From Salipiger pentaromativorans (GTDB lineage: Bacteria > Pseudomonadota > Alphaproteobacteria > Rhodobacterales > Rhodobacteraceae), in the NCBI RefSeq assembly GCF_024721115.1, contig NZ_JAMDHK010000010.1, forward strand, positions 106,166-170,165: a stretch of DNA of 64,000 nt. Reading direction: 5' to 3'. Each line of letters starts with the position of its first letter. Position 1 is the first letter of the stretch. The notes beneath the pieces were generated by a model. It was not told the DNA's origin. It saw only the letters and a list, made by a program, of their open reading frames with translations, and ran no database searches. The position numbers were made by a program, and so were the translations under genes. Shown here in pieces: positions 31,506-41,715 of this stretch.

Positions 31506-33713
31506 CTACCCCGTCATCTTCAGATAAACTGCCGAGAGCATGGAAGGCAGCGTTTTCAATTCATGGATCCGAGTAAAACCGCGCGATCCGAAAATATCCT
31601 CGTGGTGCCGGTCATGGCCGCCGCCAAGCGCCAAGCAATGAACTGCGATGCCCCGCGTGCGAAGCTGCTGCACCGCGCGGCGGGCATCGGCGTCCAGATA
31701 TCCCGGCTCGCGAACATCGATGTCGGACGGTTCGCCGTCGCTCAGCACCAGCACCAGCCGGTGGTGGCAGGGCTCGGCGCTCAGGCTGCGCCCCGCATAG
31801 CGCAGCGCGGCGCCCAGCCGCGTCGAATAGCCATGGCGCAGACCGGCAAGCGCCATGCCGGTCATCAGATCGAAGGGCATGTCGAATCGTTTGACCGGCA
31901 CCAGCCGCAGATCCTCGCGCCCGTCCGAGCTGAACCCGGTGATGGCCAGCCGGTCGTCCAGCCGCGCCATCGCGTCAGCGAGGATGGCGGCGGCATCGCG
32001 TTCGAGATCGAGAACGCTGTGCCCCGGAGCCGCCGCGTCGCCGGTGGATTGCGACATGTCGAGCAGCAGGTGCACCGCAACAGACCGCTCGGCATGGGTC
32101 CGGCCCTCATAGACCCGGTGATCCGGCATCCGGCGGGCGCGCAGCGCAATCGCCGCGTCGATGGCGGCGTCGAGATCCAGCCGTTCGCCCTCGGCCTGTC
32201 GCTTCAGCCGCCGCAGCCGACCCAATTGCGCGGCGGCGATCGTCGCCTTCAGCCGGGCGAGCGTCGCCGCATGGCGCTGTCGCAGCGCATCGAGATAGAG
32301 CGGATCGCCCAGAACCGGATCGTAGAGATGCGCCTGCACCCAGTCGGGGCGTTCGATCCCGGCCACATGATCGAATTCCGGCAGATGCAGCACGGCCAAG
32401 CGGCGCGGCCTCTGCGCCTGCGCCGCCGGAGCAGATTCGGGCCCGGTCAGATCGCCGCCACCGATCCGGGGCTGTTTCGCCGCACCCGAAACCCGGCGGC
32501 GCCCCTCTGACGGCGCGCTATTCGCGGTTTCCGGCGTCGCGTCGGGATCGTCTGGCAGCTCCCACAGACCGAGGTTGTCGTCGCGATAGACCGGCCGGAC
32601 CAGATGGTCGCGAAAGTTGAACTGGACCCGCGTCTGACCCAGATCGTTGGCCAGAAGGTTCCCCATCCGGCGTGAGATCGCAGGGTCTTCCAGCCGGTCG
32701 CGATGGGCGTCGAACAGCGCCGCCCCCTTGGCGATCCAGCCGTGCCGCCGCGGAAACTCCGGATCGAACAGGGCACGGGCCAGCCGCTCGAACAACGACG
32801 GCGCCGTCGCCGCACCTTCGGGGGCGCAGCGGTGAAACGGGCTCCAGAGCCGGCGCAGCCCGGGCAGCTCGCGCAGAGCAAGGGTTTCGACCCGTGCATC
32901 CTCGATCAGCGAGATCACCGCCACATGCATCGGCTTGAGCTGCGCCAGGGCAAAGCGCTCGCCGCCATGGGTCTGATGCGCGCCGACATGTGCAAGCGCG
33001 GCGCGCGCGATCCGGCGTTCCTGCCCGCGATAATCGGGGTAGCTGGCCGGCAGGCGGATCTGATTGTCGGAAAAGCTGCTTTGTCGCGCCTCTTCCGCCG
33101 CCTCGCGCAGCAACGGCACCTGCCCCCAGAGCGCGGTATGAAAGGCTTTGAGCTCGGCCTCGAGCGCGTGAAACCCGATGTCCCCGGCCTGGCGTGCCAG
33201 CGCCTGCCGCGCCGCCGGGGTCTCCAGCCGGAAAAACGCCACGCGGCCGCGGGCGTCGCCCTCGGTCAGCAGCAGGCCGGTGCGGATAAACTCGGCCAGC
33301 GCGCCGGGCGTCAGACGGTCGAGCAGGCGCAGGGCGGTTTCCAGCAGGGGCTGCACCGCCTCGGGCGCGGGGCGCAGCAGGTCGAGATGCAGCCCGCGCC
33401 AAAGCTCGAACCCCGCCATGTCAAGACGCGGCGCCACGGCGGCGGCGGTGTCGAGATACAGCGCGGCGGTGCGCGGGCGCAGCCGGATTGCCATGCGCGA
33501 GGCATCCCGCGCCAGCTCCAGCCCGGCCTCGGGGCCAAGCGCCTCGGCCACCCGCATAGCGGCCCGGCGAAAGCCGCGCGGCACGGCGGGGCCGTAGCCC
33601 GCGCCGGACAGGCGCGCCTCGGCGGCAAGAAAGCGGTCGAGCAGCGGCCCCGGAAAGGCCGCCCGCAGCTCCGGCGTGACCGGAGCGGCTATCCGATGCT
33701 CAGCGGCAGGCAT
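31506..33713 (-). CDS. VWA-domain protein, NorD/CbbO-like
   Basis: A 735-residue protein with a C-terminal von Willebrand A domain; the metal-adhesion motif D-x-S-x-S is D552-M-S554-Q-S556, followed by the conserved VLSDGEPSD at about 670. The long helical N-terminal part resembles NorD/CbbO proteins, which work with MoxR-type ATPases as enzyme activases or metal-insertion chaperones. Its start overlaps the end of the upstream MoxR-type ATPase gene by 14 bases, so they form a pair. In this locus the client could be the amidase, the urease or the iron-dependent dimethylformamidase-like enzyme; the sequence does not decide. Confidence 0.82.
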   Translation of the reverse strand: MPAAEHRIAAPVTPELRAAFPGPLLDRFLAAEARLSGAGYGPAVPRGFRRAAMRVAEALGPEAGLELARDASRMAIRLRPRTAALYLDTAAAVAPRLDMAGFELWRGLHLDLLRPAPEAVQPLLETALRLLDRLTPGALAEFIRTGLLLTEGDARGRVAFFRLETPAARQALARQAGDIGFHALEAELKAFHTALWGQVPLLREAAEEARQSSFSDNQIRLPASYPDYRGQERRIARAALAHVGAHQTHGGERFALAQLKPMHVAVISLIEDARVETLALRELPGLRRLWSPFHRCAPEGAATAPSLFERLARALFDPEFPRRHGWIAKGAALFDAHRDRLEDPAISRRMGNLLANDLGQTRVQFNFRDHLVRPVYRDDNLGLWELPDDPDATPETANSAPSEGRRRVSGAAKQPRIGGGDLTGPESAPAAQAQRPRRLAVLHLPEFDHVAGIERPDWVQAHLYDPVLGDPLYLDALRQRHAATLARLKATIAAAQLGRLRRLKRQAEGERLDLDAAIDAAIALRARRMPDHRVYEGRTHAERSVAVHLLLDMSQSTGDAAAPGHSVLDLERDAAAILADAMARLDDRLAITGFSSDGREDLRLVPVKRFDMPFDLMTGMALAGLRHGYSTRLGAALRYAGRSLSAEPCHHRLVLVLSDGEPSDIDVREPGYLDADARRAVQQLRTRGIAVHCLALGGGHDRHHEDIFGSRGFTRIHELKTLPSMLSAVYLKMTG

Positions 33714-34497
33714 CGACCGCAGCCGTCAGCGCCGAGCGCATCGCACCGTCATCGGTGAGAGGGGTGATCAGGGCGAAGGCGCAGGCCGCCTCCAACTCCA
33801 GACCCGTCCGCATCAGACGCCCCGCATGCACCAGCATCCGCGTCGAGGCGCCCTCGTCGAGCCCCTGCCCGCGCAGGTTCCGGGTCCTTTCCGCGATGCG
33901 CACCAGCCGCGCGGCCTCGGCCTCGGACAGACCCGACTGGCTGGCGACGATCCGCGCCTCGACAGCGGGTGCCGGGTAGTCGAAATCCAGCGCGCAGAAG
34001 CGCTGCTTGGTGGATTCCTTGAGGTTCTTCAAAACCGACTGGTAGCCGGGGTTATACGAGATCACGAGCTGGAAATCCGGATGCGACGTCACCAGCTCGC
34101 CAGTCTTTTCCAGCGGCAAAATGCGGCGGTCGTCGGTCAGTGCGTGGATGATCACGGTGGTGTCCTGCCGCGCCTCGACGATCTCGTCGAGATAGCAGAT
34201 CCCGCCATGCCGCACCGCCAGGGTCAGCGGGCCGTCCTGCCAATGGGTGCCCTCGGGCCCCAGCAGATAGCGCCCCACCAGATCCGAGGCGGTCATGTCC
34301 TCGTGGCAGGACACGGTGACCAGCGGCCTTTGCAGCCGCCAGGCCATATGTTCGACAAAGCGGGTCTTGCCGCAGCCGGTCGGCCCCTTGAGCATGACCG
34401 GCAGACGCGCCTGGTAGGCCGCCTCGTATAGCGCGATCTCGGCGCCGCCGGGATGATAGGCGGGCTCTGCTGTCAGACGATAGGCGTCGAGGGTCAT
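33700..34497 (-). CDS. MoxR/CbbQ/NorQ-type AAA+ ATPase
   Basis: A 265-residue AAA+ ATPase from ATG 34497 ([14 protein letters not shown]). Walker A is GPTGCGKT at residues 38-45, Walker B is ICYLDEI near residue 95, and the sensor region is [18 protein letters not shown] with the arginine in TKQRF. This is the CbbQ/NirQ/NorQ/GvpN branch. It sits 59 bases after the amidase gene and overlaps the VWA gene. By analogy with CbbQO and NorQD the pair remodels or loads metal into a client enzyme. Confidence 0.88.
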   Translation of the reverse strand: MTLDAYRLTAEPAYHPGGAEIALYEAAYQARLPVMLKGPTGCGKTRFVEHMAWRLQRPLVTVSCHEDMTASDLVGRYLLGPEGTHWQDGPLTLAVRHGGICYLDEIVEARQDTTVIIHALTDDRRILPLEKTGELVTSHPDFQLVISYNPGYQSVLKNLKESTKQRFCALDFDYPAPAVEARIVASQSGLSEAEAARLVRIAERTRNLRGQGLDEGASTRMLVHAGRLMRTGLELEAACAFALITPLTDDGAMRSALTAAVDACR

Positions 34498-34556
34498 GGC
34501 ACGATCCTTGTTGGCTGGACGGCACCGGCGAAAGACGCACCGGTGCCGGGTCTGGC

Positions 34557-35600
34557 TCAGCGGTGCTGCGTGCGGTCGCCGTCGTTCGGGATGCCGTCGA
34601 TCGGGCTTTCCGCGACGCCCACAGTGCTGCGGGTCATCGCCTCGACCATCTCGCGGGTGCCTTCGGGATCCTCGACCCACTTGCGGTAGAACTCATAGGG
34701 CATCTCGACGGCGCCCTTGTCGCCGTCGCCGGAATTGATCATTCCGGTGTAGCCACGGTGCACGAGCTTGAAGAGATGGTTGTTCGACTGCATGGTCCGG
34801 CGCGCGTCGCGGATCATCGACACCGACAGTTGCGCATACTGGATGCCCATCTCCTCGGTGCCGCATTCGCCCAGGGTGCGGCCGTCGAAGCCGCAGATCG
34901 ACGAATGTCCGAAATAGGAATAGACCCCGTCGAACCCGGTAGCGTTGGCCACCGCCACATAGCAGTTATTGGCCCAGGCCATCGCCTTGGCCATGGTGAT
35001 CTGCTGATCCTTGGCCGGGTACATATAGCCCTGGCAGCGCACGATCAGCTCGGCCCCCTTCATCGCGCAATCGCGCCAGATCTCGGGATAGTTGCCGTCG
35101 TCGCAAATGATCAGCGACACCTTGAGCCCCTTGGGCCCTTCGCTGACATAGGTGCAGTTGCCGGGATACCAGCCCTCGATCGGCACCCAGGGCATGATCT
35201 TGCGGTATTTCTGTACAATCTCACCCTTGTTGTTCATCAGGATGAGCGTGTTGTAAGGCGCCTTGTTCGGGTGCTCCTCGTGACGCTCGCCGGTCAGCGA
35301 GAACACGCCCCAGGTATCGGCCTCGCGGCAAGCGGCGGCAAAGATCTCGGTCTCCTCGCCGGGGATCTGCGAGGCGGTCTCGTACATCTCCGTCTCGTCA
35401 TACATGATGCCGTGGCTCGAATATTCGGGGAAGATCACCAGATCCATGCCCGGTAGGCCCTTTTTCATGCCCTTCACCATCTCGGCGATCTTGTGGCAGT
35501 TCTCGATCACCTCCGCCCGCGTGTGCAGGCGCGGCATCTTGTAGTTGACGACGGCTACGCCGACCGTGTCGTTGCTGCTGGTCACATCTCCGTGGTACAT
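34557..35600 (-). CDS. amiE: Aliphatic amidase
   Basis: A 347-residue nitrilase-superfamily amidase, near identical in architecture to Pseudomonas AmiE. Catalytic residues fall at the classic numbers: E59 (FPEYS), K134 (KYRKI), E142 (IEGWYPG) and C166 ([10 protein letters not shown]). It hydrolyses short aliphatic amides (acetamide, propionamide, possibly formamide) to ammonia and carboxylate. Its position between the urease genes and the MoxR/VWA pair, with AmiC/AmiR homologues upstream on the same strand, marks it as a core member of an amide-inducible regulon. The related formamidase AmiF is less likely because the start [20 protein letters not shown] follows AmiE. Confidence 0.95.
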   Translation of the reverse strand: MYHGDVTSSNDTVGVAVVNYKMPRLHTRAEVIENCHKIAEMVKGMKKGLPGMDLVIFPEYSSHGIMYDETEMYETASQIPGEETEIFAAACREADTWGVFSLTGERHEEHPNKAPYNTLILMNNKGEIVQKYRKIMPWVPIEGWYPGNCTYVSEGPKGLKVSLIICDDGNYPEIWRDCAMKGAELIVRCQGYMYPAKDQQITMAKAMAWANNCYVAVANATGFDGVYSYFGHSSICGFDGRTLGECGTEEMGIQYAQLSVSMIRDARRTMQSNNHLFKLVHRGYTGMINSGDGDKGAVEMPYEFYRKWVEDPEGTREMVEAMTRSTVGVAESPIDGIPNDGDRTQHR

Positions 35601-35649
35601 GGGACTTCTCCTGTGGCTGTGCGTTGGACGGTGTTGAAAAGAACGGCGG

Positions 35650-36480
35650 TCATTTGCGACGCGGAGGCGGGGCCCGGCCGCTCAGCGCGCGGCGCGCGGC
35701 GGCCCAGCTTTCGCGCAGGGCATGGCTGAGCGACACGCCGTCGCGGGTGAGAAAGCGGACAATCGCGAGGTCGCGATCGCCAAGCAGCGACAGCCCGGCA
35801 TAGACATCGGGCCGCGCGTCGAGCGCGGCGATCATCGCCGGACCGGCCTGCGCGGCCCCGCCGGCGACCAGCGTCAGCCCCGAGCAGCCGTAGCCTCCGG
35901 TTCGGGCGGTCCAGTCCGTGCCGCGCAGGTCGAACCGGTCGATCAGCCGCGCACCCTCGGGCCCCGCGATCCGCAACTCGCTGTCGAGCCGGTCAAACCC
36001 GCGCCCGGCACCCGCCGGATCGTGACAAAGCTGGGCATCGCTGAGGATCAGCACGGCGCCCTCGGCCAGCGTGGCGGACACGCGGTTGTCCAGCGCGGCA
36101 CCGGCCATGAGGATCGCCGGGTCGGGGCAATATTCCAGCCAGCCGCCGGCACCGACCTCCAGCCGCACCTCTTGCCGGGCGGCGGGGCCGCCACGGGCAT
36201 CGTGCACAACCGTCGAGGCCTGGGTGGTCAGATGCACCTGCGCGCCGGGGTCGAGCGTGACCGACAGGCCCAGATCGTCGCCGCCATAGATCCCGCCCGA
36301 CGAGCTTTGCAGATAGAGCGTCGCCATCCCCGCCGGATCGCCAGGATCGTGATAGGGCCGGGTGATGTGGAACGGATGCGGCGTGAACTGCCGCGCAAGA
36401 TAGCTGCGCCCGGCCGAGACCGAAAAGGCCAGCCGCGCCGCCACCTGGGGGGCAAGGGATATGCCCGGTGCCATGTTCAC
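35650..36480 (-). CDS. ureD: Urease accessory protein UreD
   Basis: A 276-residue UreD/UreH protein with the characteristic [12 protein letters not shown] and [12 protein letters not shown] segments. It helps UreF and UreG deliver nickel to apo-urease. The start is GTG 36480 overlapping the ureG stop (GTGA), or the ATG two codons later. ureD usually comes first in urease operons, but here it is last, directly before amiE. Confidence 0.92.
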   Translation of the reverse strand: MNMAPGISLAPQVAARLAFSVSAGRSYLARQFTPHPFHITRPYHDPGDPAGMATLYLQSSSGGIYGGDDLGLSVTLDPGAQVHLTTQASTVVHDARGGPAARQEVRLEVGAGGWLEYCPDPAILMAGAALDNRVSATLAEGAVLILSDAQLCHDPAGAGRGFDRLDSELRIAGPEGARLIDRFDLRGTDWTARTGGYGCSGLTLVAGGAAQAGPAMIAALDARPDVYAGLSLLGDRDLAIVRFLTRDGVSLSHALRESWAAARRALSGRAPPPRRK

Positions 36481-37136
36481 GCGGGCACGTCCCGGAACAG
36501 CAGATCGCGCTCGATCCTATCCGCCACCGCGTCGAGCCCCTGTTGCGCCGGACCCTTGCAGACCGTGCCGATCACCGGGCGACCGGCGCGCACGGCCTCT
36601 GCCTCGGCCAGCGTGGCGGGACCGTCGACAAAGACATGCGGCGCAAGATCCAGCTTGTTCAGCACCAGCAGATCGCTTTGCAGGATGCCCGGGCCGCGCT
36701 TGCGCGGGATGTCGTCGCCCTGCCCCACGTCGATCACGAACATCCACCAGTCGACCAGATCGAGCGAGAAGGTCGAGGCTAGATTGTCCCCGCCGCTTTC
36801 GATGATAATCAGGTCGAGCTCGGGATAGCGCGTCTCGAGATCCTCGGCGGCGGCGATGTTCAGTGTCGGATCCTCGCGGATCACCGTATGCGGACAGGCG
36901 CCTGCCTCGACGGCCAGCACCCGCTCGGGGTCGATCAGGCCGCTGGCTTGAAGCCGTCTTGCGTCCTCCTTGGTGACCAGATCGTTGGTAACCACCGCCA
37001 CCTCGATCCCCCGCTTGCGAAACAGCGGCATCAGCGCCTCGATCAGCGCCGTCTTGCCAGAGCCGACAGGGCCGCCGATGCCGATCCGGGCGGGGCCGGG
37101 ACGTGAAAGATCCGAAGCGGAAAGGGGACGGTTCAT
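36477..37136 (-). CDS. ureG: Urease accessory GTPase UreG
   Basis: A 219-residue SIMIBI-class GTPase with P-loop [11 protein letters not shown], the CPH metal motif in [24 protein letters not shown] and the NKLDLAP base-specificity motif. It carries nickel to the urease active site with UreD, UreE and UreF. Start and stop overlap both neighbours (ATGA with ureC, GTGA with ureD), which indicates tight co-translation. Confidence 0.96.
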   Translation of the reverse strand: MNRPLSASDLSRPGPARIGIGGPVGSGKTALIEALMPLFRKRGIEVAVVTNDLVTKEDARRLQASGLIDPERVLAVEAGACPHTVIREDPTLNIAAAEDLETRYPELDLIIIESGGDNLASTFSLDLVDWWMFVIDVGQGDDIPRKRGPGILQSDLLVLNKLDLAPHVFVDGPATLAEAEAVRAGRPVIGTVCKGPAQQGLDAVADRIERDLLFRDVPA

Positions 37137-38845
37137 CGCAGCATGTACCTTTGTGCAAGGGGGAGTTCCGTGGCGGGCTCGCAGGTGGCAAGCTCGCCAT
37201 CGACGAAGACCTCGAAACTGGCCGGGTCCACGGTGATGTCGGGGCAGGCGTCGTTCAGCAGCATGTCGGACTTGCGCAGCTCACGGCAGCCCGAGGCGGG
37301 CAGCAGCGGCTTGCTCAGGCCCAGCCGGTCCGAAAGCCCGCCGTCGATCGCGCGCGGGTTCACGAAACAGGCGCCAAGCGCCGGGGCCGCCTTGCCGAAG
37401 GCGCCCCATTGCGGGCGCATGATCAGCGGCTCGCAGGTCATCAGCGACGCGGCGCTGTCGCCCATCGCGCCCCAGGCGATGAAGCCGCCCTTCACCACCA
37501 GCTCGGGCTTGATGCCGAAATAGCCGGGGCGCCACAGCACGATATCGGCCATCTTGCCCGGTTCGATCGACCCGACATGATCCTCGATGCCAAAGCAGCG
37601 GGCGGCGTTGAGGGTGTATTTCGCGATATAGCGCTTGATGCGCAGGTTATCGCCCTTGCGCGCGGTCTCGTCCGGAAGGCGGCCGCGCTGCACCCGCATC
37701 TTCGACGCCAGTTGCCAGGTCCGCGCGATCACCTCGTGAATGCGCCCCATGCCCTGGCTGTCCGAGCCCAGCATCGAGATCGCGCCGATGTCGTGCAGCA
37801 CATCCTCGGCGGCGATGGTTTGGGCGCGGATACGGCTTTCGGCAAAGGCCACATCCTCGGGCACCCGCGGGTTGAGGTGGTGGCACACCATCGTCATGTC
37901 GAGATGTTCGTCGAAGGTGTTGACGGTGAACGGGTTGGTCGGGTTGGTCGAGGAGGGCAGGCAATGCGCCACCCCGGCCACGCGGATGATATCGGGCGCG
38001 TGCCCGCCGCCCGCACCCTCGGTGTGGTACATGTGGATGCAGCGCCCGGCGATGGCGGCCAGCGTATCCTCGACAAAGCCGCTTTCGTTCAGCGTGTCGG
38101 TATGAAGCTGAACCTGGAAATCCAGCGCGTCGGCGACGCTGAGGCAGGCGTCGATGGCAGCGGGCATGGCGCCCCAGTCCTCGTGGATCTTGAGCCCAAG
38201 GCAGCCGTTCTCGATCTGCTCGTGCATCGCCTCGGGTCGGTGCGCGTTGCCGCGCCCCAGAAAGCCGAAATTCATCGGCCAGTGTTCCGCCGCCTGAAGC
38301 ATCTTGCCGGTGTTGAACACGCCGCCGGAATCGATGCCCACGGTGATCGGCCCCAACGATCCGCCAAGCATCGTGGTGATGCCCGAGGAAATCGCGTGCT
38401 CGACCAGTTGAGCGCTGTCGAAATGCACATGCACGTCGATGGCGCCCGCCGTGGCGATCATGCCCTCGGCGTCGCGCACGGTGGTGCCCGCGCCCACGAT
38501 CAGCCGCGGATCGACCCCCTCCATCACATCGGGATTGCCGGCCTTGCCGATGGCGACGATCTTGCCGTCCTTGATGCCGATATCGCCCTTCACGATCCCG
38601 GCCACCGCGTCGATTACCACGACATTGCAGATCAGCATGTCCAGAGCGCCCTGCGCCGAGGTCACGCCCACGGCCATGCCCAGCCCGTCGCGCAGCGTCT
38701 TGCCGCCGCCGTGCAGGCATTCATCGCCATAGGTGGTGAAATCGTGCTCGATCTCGGCCCAGAGCTCGGTATCGCCCAGCCGCACCAGATCGCCGGTGGT
38801 GGGGCCGAACATGGCGGCATATTCCGCGCGGGTCATCGTCGCCAT
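37133..38845 (-). CDS. ureC: Urease alpha subunit UreC
   Basis: A 570-residue catalytic subunit of normal length. Nickel and catalytic residues are in place: H139 and H141 (DVHVHF), the carbamylated lysine K219 (GLKIHEDWG), H221, H248 (QLHTDTLNE) and H274 ([14 protein letters not shown]), with the flap MVCHHLNPR. The reaction is urea to ammonia and carbamate. It follows the fused ureAB gene by three bases and overlaps ureG. Confidence 0.97.
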   Translation of the reverse strand: MATMTRAEYAAMFGPTTGDLVRLGDTELWAEIEHDFTTYGDECLHGGGKTLRDGLGMAVGVTSAQGALDMLICNVVVIDAVAGIVKGDIGIKDGKIVAIGKAGNPDVMEGVDPRLIVGAGTTVRDAEGMIATAGAIDVHVHFDSAQLVEHAISSGITTMLGGSLGPITVGIDSGGVFNTGKMLQAAEHWPMNFGFLGRGNAHRPEAMHEQIENGCLGLKIHEDWGAMPAAIDACLSVADALDFQVQLHTDTLNESGFVEDTLAAIAGRCIHMYHTEGAGGGHAPDIIRVAGVAHCLPSSTNPTNPFTVNTFDEHLDMTMVCHHLNPRVPEDVAFAESRIRAQTIAAEDVLHDIGAISMLGSDSQGMGRIHEVIARTWQLASKMRVQRGRLPDETARKGDNLRIKRYIAKYTLNAARCFGIEDHVGSIEPGKMADIVLWRPGYFGIKPELVVKGGFIAWGAMGDSAASLMTCEPLIMRPQWGAFGKAAPALGACFVNPRAIDGGLSDRLGLSKPLLPASGCRELRKSDMLLNDACPDITVDPASFEVFVDGELATCEPATELPLAQRYMLR

Positions 38846-38848
38846 CGC

Positions 38849-39544
38849 TCAGGCCCCCTTGAAACCGGCCGCGCGGGCGCGGTCGAGCGCCGCCGCCCTG
38901 CCCGCCGCGTCGGTCTGACCCTGCGTCAGGTTGTTCAGCCCGGTCAGGTGCTTGCGCCCGCCGAACCCGCAAAGCGTCACCGCCTTTTCCTGGCCCGGCT
39001 CAAAGCGCACGGCGGTGCCCGCCGGGATGTCCAGCCGAAAGCCGAACGCCGCCTCGCGGTCGAACTCCAGCGCCTTGTTGGTCTCGAAGAAATGGTAATG
39101 CGAGCCGACCTGCACCGGCCGGTCGCCGGTGTTCCTGACCGTAAGCTGGCAGGTCTCGCGACCGGCATTCAGCACAATCTCGCCCTCGGCGGCGCGGATC
39201 TCGCCGGGGATGCCCACCGGGCTCTGCGCGCCCGACGGGCCGGGCCGGATCGGGTCGTGTACGGTCACCAGCTTGGTACCGTCGGGAAACACCGCCTCGA
39301 CCTGGATCATCGGCAGCAGATCGGAGACGCCGGGCATCACATCGTCGTATGTCAGGATCGTCGAACCTTCGCCGATCAGCTCCGCCACGCTCCTGCCATA
39401 ACGCGCGCCCTCGAGGATCTCGTCCGAGATCAGGGCGACCGCCTCGGGCGCGTTCAGCCGCAGCCCGCCGGCGCGGCGCCGGCGCGCAAGCTCTGCCGCG
39501 GTAAAGATGGTCAGCCGTTCAAGTTCTGTGGGCGTCAGGAGCAT
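38849..39544 (-). CDS. ureAB: Fused urease gamma-beta subunit UreAB
   Basis: A 231-residue fusion: residues 1-100 are the gamma subunit ([58 protein letters not shown]), residues 125-231 the beta subunit ([37 protein letters not shown]). Fusion of these two subunits is known from Helicobacter UreA and a few other lineages; most alphaproteobacteria encode them separately. The gene has no frameshift at the junction, so the fusion is genuine and probably functional. Confidence 0.93.
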   Translation of the reverse strand: MLLTPTELERLTIFTAAELARRRRAGGLRLNAPEAVALISDEILEGARYGRSVAELIGEGSTILTYDDVMPGVSDLLPMIQVEAVFPDGTKLVTVHDPIRPGPSGAQSPVGIPGEIRAAEGEIVLNAGRETCQLTVRNTGDRPVQVGSHYHFFETNKALEFDREAAFGFRLDIPAGTAVRFEPGQEKAVTLCGFGGRKHLTGLNNLTQGQTDAAGRAAALDRARAAGFKGA

Positions 39545-39559
39545 TCGGAGCCTCGGTTC

Positions 39560-40243
39560 TCAGGTCGCAAAAAGATTGGCGTGGGTTTCGGCGCGGCGTT
39601 GCGCAGCGATTTCGGCAAGCGGGGAAAAGGCCCCGGCGCGGGCGGCAACCGGCGCGTCCAGCGCCCGGGCCATGGCCGGCAGCAGAGCGGCCAGCAGAGC
39701 CTGGGTTTCGATGGCCCCGGCGCGGCCCAGCCGCACCGCCGCCGACAGAAAGGCCATGACCACCGCGTGCAGCGCCCCGGTCTCGGTTTCGGCGGGGCTC
39801 AGGCCCAGCCCGGCGCCGATGGCCCCCTGCACCACGGGCTCATAGCCGCCGCTGTCGCCCCGCCCGGCCCGGGCCAGCGCCGCGCGATAGGCCGCGACAT
39901 GGGGCGTGCCGATCCGCCCGTGCACCGACAGCAACGACCGCCCGACCCGGCGCGAGGCCTGGGCCAGCCGGTCGGCGCCGGATTGCAGATGGCATTGCAG
40001 ATCCAGCGCCAAAAGCGCCTCGGGGCTGTCCGCCGCGCCATGGGCCTGACGCAGGAACACCCGGTCGAACGAGACCCAGCGCGGAAAGATCTGGTCTTCG
40101 AGAGCCTGCCGCACATCGGCGGCATCCCGCACCTGCCCGTCGAGGGCCAGTTGCTCCAGCCCCGAGGAAAACGCGAAGGCGCCCGAGGGAAAGGCGCTGT
40201 CGGCGCATTGCAGCATCCGCAAAAGGGACAGCGGCTGGCTCAT
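39560..40243 (-). CDS. ureF: Urease accessory protein UreF
   Basis: A 227-residue helical accessory protein with the UreF hallmarks LLRMLQCADSAFPSGAFAFS and SGLEQLALDGQV near the start, then RVGRSLLSVHGRI. UreF gates UreG activity in the UreDFG activation complex. Its ATG overlaps the ureE stop (ATGA), and it is 15 bases before ureAB. Confidence 0.92.
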   Translation of the reverse strand: MSQPLSLLRMLQCADSAFPSGAFAFSSGLEQLALDGQVRDAADVRQALEDQIFPRWVSFDRVFLRQAHGAADSPEALLALDLQCHLQSGADRLAQASRRVGRSLLSVHGRIGTPHVAAYRAALARAGRGDSGGYEPVVQGAIGAGLGLSPAETETGALHAVVMAFLSAAVRLGRAGAIETQALLAALLPAMARALDAPVAARAGAFSPLAEIAAQRRAETHANLFAT

Positions 40244-40797
40244 GCCTTCGGGTGTCCGGCGGGTTGCGGATGCGGGTGTGCCGCGTGCGGCTCGGCGATC
40301 AGGAGAGCCTCACCCGCCTCAAGGGTCGGGCCCAGCCGGTCGAGATAGGTCTTCTCCTCGGTTTCGACCGCCACGAGAATATCCTCGCCGTCGAATTGCA
40401 CCCGCCAATGCAGGTTGCCGCAGAAATAGCCCAGCTTCAGCGCGCGTGGGGCGTCGGTGGGGCGCAGCCGCAGCCACCGCTCGGCCTCGACCCGCACCAC
40501 CAGCGCCGACCCGGCGCCGAATTCCAGCACCGCCCCGTCGAACAGATGCTCGTGGCGCGGCAGGGCAATCGCGATCTCGCGCCCGGCCTCGGTGACGGCC
40601 CGCAGCCGCCGACGCGAAAGATCGGTCTTGGCCAGCCGCAGGTGGTCCACGGCATGATCATGCTCAAGCCGATGAATTTCCTCGTGAAACTCGGCATCCG
40701 CTGCCGAACCCAATATCGTCGAAAAGACGCACATCTCCCGGTCCGACGCCACGGCGCCGGTCACGGGTGCGCGCTCAGGCACCCTGTCGAGGCTCAT
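40240..40797 (-). CDS. ureE: Urease accessory nickel-binding protein UreE
   Basis: A 185-residue UreE starting MSLDRVPERAPVTG, chosen because AGAGGG lies upstream and the preceding frame is unlike UreE. Core features are DLSRRRLRAVTEAGREIAIA, LGYFCGNLHWRV with the central metal-binding His, and the His-rich tail HAAHPHPQPAGHPKA. The tail is short compared with enteric UreE. It is the first urease gene after the regulatory pair and has a 309-base leader. Confidence 0.9.
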   Translation of the reverse strand: MSLDRVPERAPVTGAVASDREMCVFSTILGSAADAEFHEEIHRLEHDHAVDHLRLAKTDLSRRRLRAVTEAGREIAIALPRHEHLFDGAVLEFGAGSALVVRVEAERWLRLRPTDAPRALKLGYFCGNLHWRVQFDGEDILVAVETEEKTYLDRLGPTLEAGEALLIAEPHAAHPHPQPAGHPKA

Positions 40798-41106
40798 GAA
40801 GCCCTCTATCGCTATAGGTTGATCTTGACCCGCACAGGCATGCGGGCAGTGAAATGTGACCGATGGTTTGTGGGAACAGGAACGGAAAACGCCAAAGCGG
40901 CCCGAACCAGAATGCGTTCTACGAACGCAGATAGGCGGCATCTATGCCTACGGTAACCACGCCCTTGCATGGCCGGTGATCCGGACTAGCCAGACCCCAT
41001 GGCGCGACACTGCGCCACCCGCTTCGTCAATCCGCCCGGACACAACAGGAACGCGGGCGATGAACCGACTGACCTTTCGAACGTCATTGGCCAAAAGGTG
41101 ATTCGA
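40798..41106 (-). promoter_or_regulatory. Leader of the urease/amide transcript with a candidate ANTAR hairpin
   Basis: This gene-free 309-base stretch separates amiR from ureE. On the transcribed strand it contains GGCGC-AGTGTC-GCGCC (41001-41016), a perfect 5-base stem with a six-base loop that has A at position 1 and G at position 4, the loop rule for ANTAR-protein targets. A second weaker stem (about 40979-40998, loop CTAGT of five) follows at once. Further along are TGCGTTC-GTA-GAACGCA (40913-40929) and GCC-GCTTT-GGC followed by GTTTT (near 40885-40900), which could act as terminator. A 6-base stem with loop lies at 40829-40846 close to the ureE start. Antitermination by the AmiR-like protein is the inference. 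Confidence 0.5.
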
Positions 41107-41715
41107 CTATACGTCTTCGGGTTTGGCTGACAAGAGGTCATTGGCGTTGATGATCGCCTGGGCCATCTCTTCGATAGAAGTTCGCTTGCCCATTGCCTGT
41201 TGTCTGATCATTTTATGCGCATCCAGCTCGGACATGCCGTGCATATCCATCAGAATCGACTTCGCTTTCGAGATCACCTTCTGGCCGATCAGCTTCTTCT
41301 CGAGCTTGACGATCTTCTCCTGCGTTTCCTGCTGTTCGCGCCAGGTGGCCCGTGCCACGACCAGATTGGTCAGCATCCCGAAGCTGTTCACCGGTTTCGA
41401 CGCGGCGGCCATGGCGCGAATATCAAGCAGCAGCTCCAGCATCGCGGGGTTCTCGTAATCGACCACGCCGATGATCGTCGGCCCCGGCTTTTCCGCGCGG
41501 CGCAGCATGGCCTTGATCTCCTCCTGACTGTCGAAGAACAGCCCGGCGAACACCACATCGACCCTGGCGGGCAGGCTGCGCGGCACCGGCCAGATCAGGT
41601 CCGTCCGGCAGCCGATCCGCATCAGCTGTTCGCGCATCATCATTCCGTCTGAATCCGGCGGGTGAACCACCACGACTTTCAGCCCCCTGAGATCCTTCAG
41701 GCGAACCCGTGCCAT
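41107..41715 (-). CDS. amiR: ANTAR-domain antiterminator (AmiR-like)
   Basis: A 202-residue regulator. Residues 1-125 form a receiver-like domain without the full set of phosphorylation acids (LKVVVVHPPDSDGMMMREQL). A coiled-coil helix follows (QEKIVKLEKKLIGQKVISKA), and the C-terminal ANTAR RNA-binding domain reads KSILMDMHGMSELDAHKMIR with QQAMGKRTSIEEMAQAIINA. This is the AmiR architecture, in which ligand-free AmiC holds AmiR inactive and released AmiR prevents termination in the amidase leader. The start overlaps the amiC stop (ATGA), so they are made together. Confidence 0.9.
   Translation of the reverse strand: MARVRLKDLRGLKVVVVHPPDSDGMMMREQLMRIGCRTDLIWPVPRSLPARVDVVFAGLFFDSQEEIKAMLRRAEKPGPTIIGVVDYENPAMLELLLDIRAMAAASKPVNSFGMLTNLVVARATWREQQETQEKIVKLEKKLIGQKVISKAKSILMDMHGMSELDAHKMIRQQAMGKRTSIEEMAQAIINANDLLSAKPEDV

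Noticed and set aside
37103..40348. Plus-strand open frame of about 1080 codons across the urease genes
   Set aside because: It is antisense to ureG, ureC, ureAB and ureF, which are unmistakable. Its product is Arg/His/Gly/Ala-rich, as expected from the complement of GC-rich genes.
40829..40846. Hairpin CCCGCA with TGCGGG and a six-base loop near the ureE start, as a second ANTAR target
   Set aside because: The loop (CAGGCA or TGCCTG by strand) lacks A at position 1 with G at position 4 on the transcribed strand, and it is about 160 bases from the good hairpin.
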